Assembly: GCF_902686445.1 (NCBI RefSeq)
Contig: NC_062214.1
Span: 90,748,738-90,812,737, forward strand
DNA from: Sciurus carolinensis
Lineage: Eukaryota > Chordata > Mammalia > Rodentia > Sciuridae
Length of the DNA stretch: 64,000 bases
Reading direction: 5' to 3'
The notes under the pieces were generated by a model. It ran no database searches and was not told the origin of the DNA. It saw only the letters and a program-made list of their open reading frames with translations. Numbering within the stretch: the stretch's first letter is position 1; each line of letters opens with the position of its first letter. The position numbers and the translations under genes were made by a program. Positions 33,850 to 45,689 of the stretch are shown in pieces.

Positions 33850-34425
33850 AGAAGCAGGTTCATTAGATAGCAGGTTTGACTCATTAGCTGAGAGTCCTTT
33901 TGAACAGCCCCAGACCCTCTTCTATTGGCAGGTTACTGCTTAGCCCATATTTTGTGGTTCTAGATCTTCCACCTGCTTTGGGCTGGTTTTCTGCTGCTCT
34001 CTCCTTATCTTGCTGCCTAGCCCAACATACTGCCCACCTGACTTTGGTTAAAGTTTTGTTTCTTATCCTCATTTCTCTGACCTGGAATCCTGACCTGCTT
34101 TCCACTCTGGCTTCTGATAATGGGTTTCGTCTCTGTATTTTGGCTTCCTGGCTATCTGGTCTTGTGCTTGCCCTGAACTTAGGTAACAGTGTCCTAAAGT
34201 GTTTTCTGCCTTCCTGGATCCTGACCCCACCAGGAGATCCTGCTTTTCAGTGGCCATGGTCCTCCCCAGCACTATCTACTTTGAAGCTGGAATCTGAGGA
34301 TGGGGTTCTTTGGGGATGAATCACGTTCCAGAATACACTGGGACTAGAAACTGGAGACAGCATTCAGACGTGGTGATCCAGTGAGTGGAAGGGAATGATA
34401 ATTCACTTTGGTGGGAAACAGGGCT
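33850..34425. other. Unannotated intronic stretch
   Basis: Long open frames overlap here (139 codons at 33900-34319, +) but without recognisable domains; read as chance. Confidence 0.35.
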
Positions 34426-34429
34426 TATG

Positions 34430-34585
34430 TGGTGCTTTCACATACTCATTTCATTTCATTCTCATTGTCGTCTGGTGAGACAGGGATGTTCTCACGTCTG
34501 TGTTGGGCACAAAGAAACTGAGGCTCAGAGTTATGCAATTTACTAAAGATGGCACAGCTAGAAGTAGAATGTGGATCTTTTGACT
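34430..34585 (-). repeat. MIR SINE, antisense
   Basis: 'acaaagaaactgaggctcag', 'atggcacagctagaagtaga', 'atctttt...ctttaaattc': a clear antisense MIR. Confidence 0.75.
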
Positions 34586-34589
34586 TTAA

Positions 34590-35470
34590 ATTCTGAACTT
34601 GAGTGTATGAGCTTAGAAACAGATCAGTCACTAAGGCAATGGGGGAAAAGATCTTCTTCCTGCAGATTAGGAGTGAGTTGGTTAGAGGATGGGTATGTTG
34701 GGAAGGGCTGGGGATAAGAAGCAGGGTCAGTTATAGAGGTTCCACAGTGGAACCTGGCCAGGTAGAGGAATGGAGAGGGTCCTCAGGGACACCATCTCCA
34801 GTCTGGGCATGCCCCCCCTCCACCAACCTGGTCATGCTGATTTGATTCCTCCTGCGTTTGACTGAAGGCCCCATTCTTCCTCTTGGGCTGCACCTGGATT
34901 GGCCTTGAGTGGAAGTTTCTAAGCATAATCCCTGCCCTATGGCCCAGAAAACTTGCAGGGTAATTCCAGAGGAATTTTGGCTCATTGTTCTCCTGGGTGG
35001 GAAAAGGAACTGCAGTGATCACTGTGGGGAAGCAGGAGGAACATGATCACCATATCTTTCTGTCTTGGAGCACTTCCCATTTGATACTGCTGGCCTCACA
35101 TGGCATCTTGTCCCTGGGTTGTTGGGACTTTGCATTCTGTGCAGCTCCATCTCCATCTTGATAAACTGAGCAAGTCACTCAATTTATGCCACTTTAGAGA
35201 TGACTGAGAAAGAGAATGAGTTAGACCTATTGTTTTCATAGACCTTACAAAATCTTTAGCAGCTGGCCCCTGGGAGTTGACAGAACATATCCGGTTGACC
35301 ATGGCTTTCCATGGAGGATGGGATGGGTGAGCAGTGGGAGTGGTCTGCCTTGATGTGGGCCAGGAGAATTTAACACCAATAATAAAATCAAGTAAAAAAA
35401 TCACTGTGCCTTTTATTATCAGCAGGTGCCAATGATTTTAAACAAGAGCAGGAGCAGGAATAAAATACCT
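34590..35470. other. Unannotated intronic stretch
   Basis: Nothing recognised. Confidence 0.3.
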
Positions 35471-35475
35471 TTCTG

Positions 35476-35580
35476 GGAGCTGAGGGCGTAGCGAAGTGGT
35501 AGAGCACTTGCCTAGTGTGTGCAAGGCCATGGGTTCTATCCCCAGCATTGCAAAAAACCAACCAAACAAACAAAAACCCA
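35476..35580 (+). repeat. ID SINE, sense
   Basis: 'gctgagggcgtagcgaagtg' (altered A-box), 'gtagagcacttgcctagtgt', 'gggttctatccccagcattg', AAAC-rich tail. Confidence 0.88.
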
Positions 35581-35669
35581 TACACAAAAGTCCTTCCTCC
35601 TATGGAGGATCCTCCCCCAACTACTTGACACATCACTGCAGGTTAGTTACCTTGAAAGCTTCCCTGAAG

Positions 35670-35790
35670 CTGGAGTCAGTAGACGTGAATTTGTGTCCTC
35701 ACTCTGCTGCCTGGCTCAACTTCCAAGTCATTTAACCTCTCTTAGCCTCAATTTTCTTATTTGTAAAATTGAACCAAAGACAATGCCTGC
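35670..35790 (+). repeat. MIR SINE, sense
   Basis: 'actctgctgcctggctcaac', 'aagtcatttaacctctctta', 'gcctcaattttcttatttgt': MIR core block. Confidence 0.75.
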
Positions 35791-35810
35791 AAATATTAAA
35801 AAAGAGGATG

Positions 35811-36005
35811 AGCCAGGCATGGTGGTGTATGCCTGTAATCCCAGCTACTCAGGAGGCTAAAGCAGAAGGATTCCAAGTTTGAGGCCAGCCTGAGCAACTT
35901 AGCAAGATCCTGTCTCAAAAGAAAAAAAAAAGTGGAGATGTAGCTCAGTGCTAGAGAGCTCTTGGGTTCAATCCCTAGTGCTCCAAGGGAAAAGAAAAAG
36001 AGAAA
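35811..36005 (+). repeat. Composite 7SL-ID SINE, sense, short variant
   Basis: 'gagccaggcatggtggtgta', 'tgtaatcccagctactcagg', one 'gcaacttagcaagatcctgt' block, 'gagatgtagctcagtgctag', 'gggttcaatccctag'. Confidence 0.93.
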
Positions 36006-36098
36006 TAGAAAGAACATAAGATTAGCTTATAAAGAGACTAGTTATAATCTCCACTTTGCTATGCAAATCTATCCCATAGTGTGAAGTTGGGGTCATTT

Positions 36099-36127
36099 CT
36101 GTTAAGTGGGTTATTCCCACTTAACAG
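36099..36127. repeat. Perfect 12-bp inverted repeat
   Basis: Arms CTGTTAAGTGGG (36099-36110) and CCCACTTAACAG (36116-36127) around a 5-base TTATT loop. The right arm resembles an antisense MIR border ('cccacttaacagtgaag'). Confidence 0.95.
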
Positions 36128-36569
36128 TGAAGAATTTGAGAGGGTTGAGCCAGACTCTTTCATGCAGTTTAGGAGCTGGGGTTGGGACATTTCTGAGAAC
36201 TGACAGGCTGTTCTAGGTGTACTCGTTTTGTGCCATTCCTAATCAGACAACAGGAGAACCTGCATGAGGTGCCAACCTAGACCCAACCAAGTTTAGGAAC
36301 AAGGTGCATTTGCCTGCAACCTAATCTCCACCCAGCCCTACTTTGTCCTCCCAAGTGCTGAGTGAGTGAGGAGCTGAGCCCTTTGCCTGGGAAGAGGGGC
36401 GTGATCTTGACATAATTGCAAGAGAACGTGTTGGCAGGGCAGGCAAGACAGTTTCTGTGTCTTGAGGATTTACTGTCCCTTGCTAAACCTCCTACATGAC
36501 TTTGTAAGCCGGCCTCAGGCACTGAGTTCCCACCTGTCCACACCTCCTGCCTTTCTGCAGCTGGATTGC

Positions 36570-36745
36570 AAAGTTCTTTCTCAGACATGATCTCATGATT
36601 TCCCAAACAACCCTGGAGATGGGCAGAGCAGGTTTTATTTTCTCCATTTGAGAGGGGAGGAAACTGAGGCCCAAGGGGCTGCCCAGGCTGCTCAGGGTTA
36701 CAGCTGGTTAGCGAAGGGGCTCTAACTCGAAGCTTTATCTCCTGA
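36570..36745 (-). repeat. MIR SINE, antisense
   Basis: 'tctcatgatttcccaaacaa', 'tttctccatttgagagggga', 'ggaaactgaggcccaagggg', 'ggttacagctggttagcg'. Confidence 0.7.
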
Positions 36746-36929
36746 TGCCAGCCCAGGGGTAGAAATTTGGAGAGTGAAGTGGAAACCTTCATTTCTCTTC
36801 AGAGTCGTCACAGGCTCTTTGAAGTTTCTTGGCAGGAGGCTTTCTCAGGTGACAGGGGAGAGAGATGAATTGAGAAGGCAGTTCCTTGTTCATACCTATG
36901 AAACTCTTTGTGGCGACGGGGAGTGGGAA

Positions 36930-37011
36930 TGGAAATGGGGTTGGGGGAGATTGAATCCAGACTCTTATGCATACTAGATAAGTGCTGTATCACTGAGCTA
37001 CATCCCCAGCC
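36930..37011 (-). repeat. ID SINE, antisense
   Basis: 'gggggagattgaatccagac', 'gtgctgtatcactgagctac', 'atccccagccc'. Diverged and without a clear tail. Confidence 0.85.
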
Positions 37012-37445
37012 CTATTCCCATAATTTTTGAATTAATGTTGGCAATGACAACCATTAGAGGTTGTCTAGCTCTTCTCTGCTCTGTTCCTGCTTGACTCCCT
37101 TGGGGTCACTGTCCTAACCTAGAGCAGCCCTTACCACTCACCCCTCTCCCCCCATAACCCAACCGGTTGGCTTCTGTACTGTGGGGCCTCCCTGGTGGGC
37201 AGACAAGTGCCTTTCACCATCACTGTCTTCACCTGTCCTTGAGTCTGCTGGCACATTCTGATGAGCATAGTAGGACCATCTCAGATTCTGCTTTTCTGTA
37301 TCTGTTGGGAGCACAATGGCCATGGGGTGGTCCACTGCAAATTTCCACTTCTCTTACCCCCTGAGGCCTAGGTAATGTGTCCTGATTTGTGAATTAATAC
37401 CACTGTAATTTTATTGGTGACCCCCTCAAGCAAAAACTGCTGGTG

Positions 37446-37653
37446 AGCTGAAGGAGGTGGTGCATGCTTATAATCCCAGTCCAGCTACTTGGGAGGCTGA
37501 TGCAGGAGGATTGTATATTCAAGTCCAGCCTAGGCAACTTAGTAAGACTGTGCCTCAAAATAAAAAAATAAAAAAAGGGCTGGAGATACAATTCAGTGCT
37601 TGTCTAGCATGTGCAAGGTTTTGGGCTCAATCCCTAGTTTAAAAAAAAAAAAA
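37446..37653 (+). mobile_element. Composite 7SL-ID SINE, sense, with target duplication
   Basis: 'gtgcatgcttataatcccag', 'caggaggattgtatattcaa', 'tcaagtccagcctaggcaac', shortened ID part, A18 tail. Perfect 14-bp duplication AAAAACTGCTGGTG at 37432-37445 and 37654-37667. Confidence 0.95.
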
Positions 37654-37818
37654 AAAAACTGCTGGTGGGAGAGTTGCTCCTTCTGATTCTCTCTCCTTCC
37701 CTTAAAGATGAAAGAATGCTGCAGGGAGAAGTATGATATTGCAAAAGACAGAAATGATAAGAGTAACAATGGTGTGGTTTCTTCATCTGTGAATGGAAAT
37801 AGAGGGCTATTGTAAGTC

Positions 37819-37990
37819 AGTGGTTCTCAGCCCTGGCTGCACATGAGTTACCAGGGAGCTTTTAAATATGCCTGTCTTCAGGCTGCAGCCAAGAGCAAGG
37901 AGCTTAGAATCTCCAGGCTGATACCTAGACCCCAGTAGTTTTAAAATTCCCAGGGGATTCCAATATGCCACCTAGGCATAGGATCAAAGA
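37819..37990 (+). mobile_element. MER5-type hAT-Charlie MITE
   Basis: 'cagtggttctcagccctggc', 'gcacatgagttaccagggag', 'cttagaatctccaggctgat', 'acctagaccccagtagtttt'. Central part and right end diverged. Confidence 0.65.
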
Positions 37991-38027
37991 GTTGACTAAT
38001 TGTTTAGAACAAAGATATATCCCTGCA

Positions 38028-38228
38028 GGGTGTGGTAGTACACACCTGTAATCCCAGCTACTTGAGAGGCTGAAACAAGAGGATCCCAAGTTCAGGGCCA
38101 ACCTCAGGAACTTAGCAAGACCCTCAACAACTTAGTGAGGCCTTGTCTCAAAAAAAAAAAAAAAAAAAAGGTGTTGGGGGGTGTAACTCATTGGTAGAGG
38201 GCCCTCTGGTTTCTAGTCCCCATACTGG
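38028..38228 (+). repeat. Composite 7SL-ID SINE, sense, long variant
   Basis: 'cacacctgtaatcccagcta', duplicated 'ggaacttagcaagaccctca / caacttagtgaggccttg' block, A-run, then a weak ID part 'ggtgtaactcattggtagag'. Confidence 0.92.
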
Positions 38229-38439
38229 GGTGGGGGTGGGGAGGAACAGGGATATTCCACATCTGTGAATGCTGGAATCATGGGGGAGAGAGGCTTTTTA
38301 AATCATGCCAATTCCCTAGCCATACATTCCAGACCATTTGAATCAGTGACTTCTGGCTCTAGGTGCCTCTCTGTTCAGCTTTCATCTGAACTAGTAGTTA
38401 TGCTGATGCTGGGCCAACATTATTAATATTTCCAAACTT

Positions 38440-38560
38440 CAAAATTATCTAGTAAGGAATCATGATTCCCATTTTACAGATAAAGAAACTGATGTTTAGA
38501 GCAGGTAGTAACTTGACCCAGGTGATAGCCTAAATATGTTCCTAAGACCTAGTCTGTCTG
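38440..38560 (-). repeat. MIR SINE fragment, antisense
   Basis: 'gattcccattttacagataa', 'gaaactgatgtttagagcag', 'gtagtaacttgacccaggtg'. Confidence 0.65.
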
Positions 38561-39085
38561 ATCTTGAAGACTGCTATTTCTGACCAATACCCATAGTTGG
38601 GGCCTGGGGCCTGGTCTGGAGGGTGTTCTCCTCTCTTCCCTAAATGGCTCAAGCAGAGGAGGAAACCAGCCAGCTGCCTTTGCCCTCCCTGAGACTCCCC
38701 ACAGCAGGTTAAGCACAAGGTCCTTTGCCAGTGAGGAGAGGTGAGATGCAAGGTGTGGCCTGGCATTTGGCTCCTCTTAGTCACCCACTTTCAAAATACC
38801 TTCTTTTGGAGGAAGATTAGGTCTGCTCCAGTCACCTCCCAATGCGATGCTGCTCTCACAAGGAAGAAACTCAAGAGGGAAAAGCAAACACTCCTTTGCT
38901 TTTTGAGAGTTTGAGGAATTTTTCGGGCATGTGACATAGAAAAATGCATCTGTTCCCCTCATAATACAAAGGGTAGGCTATGTCAAGGTGACCTGAAACC
39001 TTTAGCTGTACTTGACAAAATTGCTTTTGGCCCTTCCCAAACCCTAATGTCGTTAATGCAGATTGGGACTGGGAGCTGGGAACTT
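38561..39085. other. Unannotated intronic stretch
   Basis: Nothing recognised. Confidence 0.3.
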
Positions 39086-39089
39086 GGGT

Positions 39090-39200
39090 GCCAAACCCAA
39101 CCCTGTGCCACCTGCATGCTCTGTGAGCTTGAACAAGCCACTTAAAATCCTTCAGCTTCACTTTCTCCATTTGTCGAGTAGAAACTCAGGGCTGCTATAA
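39090..39200 (+). repeat. MIR SINE, sense
   Basis: 'caaccctgtgccacctgcat', 'gctctgtgagcttgaacaag', 'ttcagcttcactttctccat'. Confidence 0.65.
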
Positions 39201-39975
39201 AAAGGCCCCAAGAACTCTGAAATGCCAGTCCCCGACAGCAGCCTCTTGAGGTGTCAGAAGAGTGTGGTTGCCCGACCACCAAGACTCACAGCCATCTGGA
39301 ACCAGAATCTTTGTCAAGTGTTTACTGGCACCTGCTCAGTACCCAATGTCCTGGAGGCCAGAAGTAGCTCCTAGTGACCATCTGTGTTAGAGACACACTG
39401 AATGCGTTCACTCTGGCTTCACTCCACCTGCATCAGCTCCTAGTGTGTGGATAGCTCAGAACCAATGTTTGGGTCTAAATAGCTGAAACTTGAGAGTTAG
39501 TGAACTGTGTAGTATAAATTTGGCTCCAGAAAGCCTTCCTTGCCCAGCCAAGTCCCCAGGAACCCTTTCTCCCAAAACTCCCTCTGCCCCTGTTGCCTGT
39601 GCCTTTGGTCCCTGACCCTTACTGCCCAGCACACAGTGATGCTGTGTTGAGTGAATGGAGGATGAGGAAGGAGATATACATGAACCTGTGCTTGTGACAT
39701 TTCTAAAGTGGATGCCATAGAATGCTGAATAGGTGTTGGTGTATCTATGCCTTGCTGGCTCAACATGACTTTCTTGTTGTCACTCAGTTTATTTTGAAGA
39801 CCATCTGGTTTAGGATTATTCTAATAATAGAGTGGTTTAGATGCAATGCTATTTTCTGAGATTGGGACAAATATCATGAGTATCTCATCACCCCAGAGCC
39901 ACTAAGAGTGTACCTCTTTAAACTGGAGCCTGGTGGCCCCTTATTAAGCCATTAAGTCAAACCATAAAACTTTCT
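39201..39975. other. Unannotated intronic stretch
   Basis: Nothing recognised. Confidence 0.3.
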
Positions 39976-39979
39976 GATC

Positions 39980-40157
39980 TGGGTGTGATAGCTCAAGCCT
40001 GTAATCCCAGCTACTGAGGAGGCTGAGGTAGGAGGATTGCAACTTTGAGGCTGTCTCAGCAATTTAATGAGTTATATTCAAAACAAATATAAAAGGGCTG
40101 GGGATGTGGCTCATTGGTAGAGAACCCCTGTGTTCAAAATCCAGTACTAAAAACAAA
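39980..40157 (+). repeat. Composite 7SL-ID SINE, sense
   Basis: 'ctcaagcctgtaatcccagc', 'ggctgaggtaggaggattgc', shortened left part, 'gggatgtggctcattggtag', A-rich tail. Flanks share a decayed 'aaactttctga / aacctttctga'. Confidence 0.9.
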
Positions 40158-41265
<1,108 letters not shown>

Positions 41266-41674
41266 TGAGTGAGGTGCCAGCAACCCGTGGGGGCAGCGGG
41301 GCAGGCAGGGTGGTGGAAGCTTTAGCTGTAGGCTGGGGGAGAGCGAGGACCAGACCTAAGCTCAGACCAGAGAGGAAGTCAGTGGTGGGCGGTTTCTCTC
41401 TGCCTCAGTCACCCCCATGCTGCTTCTGGAACTGGGCCAGAGGAGCTTGCTGAGTAGCAGGGGCAGAGGGTCCTGCTTTCATTGGACCCTGGGGATAGAA
41501 GGGAATAAATGACTGGCGCTGGGTCATCTTCTGGCTGGAGGAGCGTGTGAGAAGGTGAGAGGGAGCAGAGGGTGGGCTGGGGAGTAGGGGAGGCTGTCAG
41601 GAAGGGATCTGTTCTATGAGGAGGGAAGAACAAACATCCTTTGAGCTCTGTGACGCGCGTCTGCAGCCCTTTCC

Positions 41675-42240
41675 TGGGGAAAATCCACTGTCTGTACTGT
41701 GTTTAACACTGTCATTGTTATGATGATGGCTGTTATTTAGAGAGCCCAACCATAGGCAAGCATTTTCTGGGTGCTTTATGGTTGTCACCTTGTTCAACCC
41801 TGTGATGGCGGAAATGTCGTCTAACAGAGGTTATTCTGTGTTCACGGTGCCAAGCATTTCTATTACCTGGTTTAATCCTCATAACAATGCTATCACATGA
41901 TGACTCTTATTATATTCCCATTTATAGATCAGAACACTGACAGGCCGAGTCACTTACAAGATCCGATAGTCACCACGGTCGGGGGTGGGAAGGAAAGAAT
42001 GAAGGAACTCTGGATTGTACAGAGGGGAGTCGGGGAAGGAGTGGGGTGGGTGGGGAGGTGAAGGACGGTAGACTGTGAGACAAACATTATTACCCTATTT
42101 GCATGTATGAAAAGAATTTTTTAAAAAAATATTTATCACTGTCAAAAAAAGTTAATGAAAATAAATAAATAAAAATTAAAAAAAAAAAAAAGATTTGATA
42201 GTCAGGAAGTGGCAGGGCCAGAACTGCAGTCCACATGACT
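41675..42240 (-). repeat. MIR SINE(s), antisense, split by an L1 end
   Basis: 41675-41820: 'gctgttatttagagagccca', 'gtgctttatggttgtcacct'. 41850-41972: 'taatcctcataacaatgcta', 'tatagatcagaacactgaca', resuming after 42189 with 'agtcaggaagtggcagggcc'. Probably two MIRs in tandem, the second interrupted. Confidence 0.65.
41973..42189 (+). mobile_element. Very short 5'-truncated L1 3' end, sense
   Basis: Only 3' UTR: a G-rich tract ('gaaggagtggggtgggtggg'), 'gtagactgtgagacaaacat', 'ttatcactgtc' and A-rich end. It mirrors the antisense L1 3' UTRs elsewhere in the window. Target duplication with two C-to-T differences: aagatccgatagtca (41958-41972) and aagatttgatagtca (42190-42204). Confidence 0.8.
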
Positions 42241-42482
42241 TGTGCAGACAGTTATAGACATGAGGCAGGATAACATGATGTTGGTCTAGCTGAGGAGGAC
42301 TTCACAGTGGTTGGTGAAATTTGGATAGGTGACATCAAGACTCTGGGGGTTGGTTGGCCACTGTCACATCCTCTTGGTGCCATTTCCATAGAAGAGGCAG
42401 GTGGGGCCCTGGCAGACAACAGGGTTTGAGTTGCACAATGGTCCAGGTCACAGTGGCTGTGTCCAGTCCAGAATAATATTCT

Positions 42483-42616
42483 AGCTGGGCACGTTGGCAC
42501 ACTCCTGTAATCTCAGCTACTTGGGAAGCAGAGGCAAGAGGATCTCAGTTCAAGGCCAGCCTGGGCAATTTAGTGAGAACCAGTCTTGAAATAAAAGTTT
42601 ATTAAAAATTTAAAAA
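42483..42616 (+). repeat. 7SL-derived monomer SINE, sense
   Basis: 'agctgggcacgttggcacac', 'ctcctgtaatctcagctact', 'caaggccagcctgggcaatt', A-rich end without an ID part. Flanks share aataatattct / aataatgttct. Confidence 0.85.
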
Positions 42617-42936
42617 ATAATGTTCTGAGCTTCATAAACATAAGAATCTGCCAGTTAGCAGGGGAGTGGTGGCATTTACCTCAGTGATCCTCGATTTTGT
42701 GTCCTTGGGTAGGTTACCTCACACCTCCATTTCAGATCTCACCTGCAAACCAGGTAGCCATCCTTAATCTGCCAAAAGATTGGTTGTACTACCTGACATT
42801 TAAAATAATTCTGTTTTGAGAACTATCCTGTTGTTGGCAAGATATAGATTTAAGAAGCACGAGAATATTTGTATACTCTTGAATTTAATTCCAGCCTAAT
42901 GTTTAAATGCATAAAATTGTCTATGTTCTACCTTTT

Positions 42937-43030
42937 TTTTTTTTTTTTTTTTTGTGGTGCTGGGGATCGAACCCAGGGCCTTATGCTTGAGAGGCAAGCA
43001 CTCTACCAACTGAGCTATCTCCCCAGCCCC
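42937..43030 (-). mobile_element. ID SINE, antisense, young
   Basis: T-run, 'gtgctggggatcgaacccag', 'tctaccaactgagctatctc'. Flanked by tgttctaccttt (42924) and tgttctaccctt (43031). Confidence 0.93.
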
Positions 43031-43343
43031 TGTTCTACCCTTTTATAGCACCCAGTATCCATTCTGATTATCCAGTGCATCTCCCTGCACATGTCTGACT
43101 CAGATAAAAGCCTGGTGGGGTCCTCCAGGAATGGCCAGCAGGGCTCACAATCAGTCAATAGTGATGGGCCATTTCTTGGGAGCTCAGTGGCACCATCCAT
43201 AGCATCACATTGATGCTCCTGCTTGTCTGGGCTACTGTGCTTGTTGAGTTCTGTCTGTTCACAGTTTCTGTCTCTTTCACTTCTAAGTTGTCTCATTTCT
43301 CTCTGCTCTCAGGATGCCTGTCTATGGAGTGCTAAGGATTTTT

Positions 43344-43407
43344 TTTTTTTCTTTTTGGTATTAGGGGTTGAACCCAGAGGTGTTCTACCACTGAACTACA
43401 TCACCAA

Positions 43408-43439
<32 letters not shown>

Positions 43440-43471
43440 GAGATAGGGTCTTGCTAAGTTGCTGGGGCTGG

Positions 43472-43505
<34 letters not shown>

Positions 43506-43698
43506 GGTGCTGGGGATCAAACCCAGGGCCTTGTGCTTGCAAGGCAAGCACTCTACCGACTGAGCTATCTCCCCAGCCCCCTATTTTTTTTTTTTTTTTT
43601 TAAATTTTGAGACAGTATCTCATTCAGGTGCCCAAGCTGTCCTCAAACTCGTGATCTTCTTTCCTCAGCCTCCTGAGTAGTGTGCCACTGTGTCTGGC
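43344..43698 (-). repeat. Antisense composite SINE with a second ID inside
   Basis: ID part (43355-43410), T-run of about 30, a first piece of 7SL part to 'gctggggctggc' (43470), an ID, another T-run, and a full second 7SL part (43600-43690). A 16-bp perfect duplication AGTGCTAAGGATTTTT bounds the whole at 43328-43343 and 43699-43714. Confidence 0.88.
43472..43582 (-). mobile_element. Nested ID SINE, antisense, young
   Basis: A T-run of about 32, 'gcggtgctggggatcaaacc', 'cttgcaaggcaagcactcta', 'ctgagctatctccccagccc'. Near consensus. No clear target duplication because the left flank is itself T-rich. Confidence 0.9.
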
Positions 43699-43930
43699 AG
43701 TGCTAAGGATTTTTGAAATTAGAAAAGACCCAAGTTCACTAAGACTGTGTCTAAACCATGTGTGGCCAGAGTCTGAGAGAAAAGACCTCCCTTTTGTGCT
43801 TAGACTTGGTGTTAGGCGTGTGGGAGTCTGTGACCCGGGTCCTCACTCTGCCCTGAGTTTCTGGGTTTGCCTACTAGTTGAACATGGGCGTTAGTGTCCA
43901 CTGCTCAGCTGAAACTGCTTAGTTACAGGT

Positions 43931-44008
43931 TTGGTTTTTTTTTTTTAATATTTTTTTTTAGTTGTAGATGGACAGAAGCGCTCTGCCACTGAGCCACAAC
44001 CCCAGCCC
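43931..44008 (-). mobile_element. ID SINE with unique tail, antisense, internally deleted
   Basis: T-runs then 'ttagttgtagatggac' (reverse of the unique 3' tail) directly joined to 'agcgctctgccactgagcca'. The B-box half is missing. Perfect 11-bp duplication TAGTTACAGGT at 43920-43930 and 44009-44019. Confidence 0.92.
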
Positions 44009-44765
44009 TAGTTACAGGTCTGATGGATGGGTCTACCCTGATCCCATGACCCCTCTTAGCACCTTGTCTGGCACAGGGCTTCCATTTGCTTTCTGCTAAA
44101 GCAGCTAGTAGGAGGAGGACATGACCAAACCTGACTCAAGCTCCTTTCAAGTGTCATTATCCTATCTGTCACCTCCTTAGAAGGCGCTGCCTCTGGTCAT
44201 GGCTGCTGAAGGCAGGGTTGAGGATTTAATTGTCCGTACAAGTTGACTTCAGTATGGTAGGAAGAATGTATTCAAAGTCTCAGTAGATTAACTCGTGTCT
44301 TATATGGAGCTTTCTGTGAAGAATATTGGCCTTCCTGTGAGGGCCAGGCAGGCCCCTGGTTGTAGCCCCAACTACTTAGGACCTCCCAGACTCCAAGCCT
44401 GCAGAAAGTGATACCCTGCGGTTACCTACCAGAGATGGCCTGCCACTGGTGCTGAATCGAGTCCAGCAGCTCTGGCAGCATCCTCCCCCCATTGCTACGT
44501 AAGCAAATCTTTTGTGCACACATTCCTGGAAGAGTTCTGGGAAGCATTTCGGCTGGCAGACCAACCCGCAGGGAGGAAGGAAACAAAGGTCAGGTTAGCA
44601 GGCAAGGAACAATCCTGGAAGGCTTGAGGAAGAGGCCAGGCTATTAGATTGTGCTTTTCCTATCAAAGCAGGAGATTTGGGTATGAGAAGAAGCTTGGAA
44701 GGAGATGGGAAATGACTCCAGAGCTGAGGTCAGAGAGTCAAGAAGACCTTTGTAGAAACTCTGTT

Positions 44766-45090
44766 GCTGGCATCATTGTGGTGTGTACTCCGAGACCCAG
44801 CTGCTCAGGAGGCTGAGGCAGGAAGATTGCTTGAGCCCAGGAGTTCAGACTATACTGCACTATGTGCCCCTTGGGTGCCTACAGGCAGTATTTAGAAGTT
44901 CGTAGCCACTGCGCTTGACCCTGTCTCTCTTTTTCTCTCCCGCCCTGTTCCTCCCTCTCACTCTCGCTCCCCTCCCCCTATGGTGCTGGCATTTGAAGCC
45001 AGAGCTATGTTAAGCAAGTACTCTACATTGAGATTTATCCCCAGGGTGGGACCCTGTCTCTTTCTAAAAAGAAAAGGAAGAGAAGAAAAA
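44766..45090 (+). pseudogene. 7SL (SRP) RNA-derived pseudogene, split by an ID SINE
   Basis: 5' part: 'ccagctgctcaggaggctga', 'agattgcttgagcccaggag', then 'actgcactatgtgccccttg' and 'ggtgcctacaggcag', which parallel the 7SL segment past the Alu domain (ctatgcc...gggtgtccgcac). Then 'cgtagccactgcgcttgacc', equivalent to the 3' Alu-domain strand, so most of the central S domain is deleted. The A-rich end follows an ID insertion. Alternative: an unusual 7SL-derived SINE. It lacks the sequence traits of the local composite family. Not functional as SRP RNA. Confidence 0.65.
44930..45049 (-). mobile_element. ID SINE, antisense, inside the 7SL pseudogene
   Basis: CT-rich tail (44926-44975), 'ggtgctggcatttgaagcca', 'aagcaagtactctacattga', 'gatttatccccag'. 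Duplicated host sequence 'gaccctgtctct' at 44917-44928 and 45050-45061. Confidence 0.88.
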
Positions 45091-45689
45091 AGTAACTGTG
45101 TTCATGGGAAAAAGAAATAAAACCCAGGCTACTTAACTGGACTTTGAAAAGAGGCGACTGAACATTGATATGGATGTCCCCAGCCTGGGTATGCAGGGTG
45201 TAGATAGTCACCCTGGGCAGTCTTCTCAGCCTTCCATTTTCTGAGTCTCCAGGGGAGATTCTAAGGGCTGCAATGACAGTTCCCTTCTTCATCCCAAGGA
45301 GATCCGATCATGTCACATCAGGTCTCTGCCCATGTCACTTCTTCAAACAGATGACTAATTACTACTTCCCAAAGTCCTCATCTAGCCTCCTTCTTCATTT
45401 TAGTGACTTTGGGGTAACAGGATAGATCACCATTAGAATGATAATCTTTTACACTTAAGCAACACCTTATTTAAAGTGGGAATAGTAGAATTATTATTTT
45501 AGACTGAGAGATTTGCCTTGTACATCCCACTTGTGGGGTAGGAATATAAAAGACAAGGGTGGAACAGGGTTCTGTGTTTCAGAGGTGACACAATAGATTT
45601 GAAAAATTGAAAAGGCTCTGGAGAGGTCCCTTGTCAATGCCAAGTTTTTCTGTCTATATGATACAGGATATTCTGTCTTATTTATTTAT

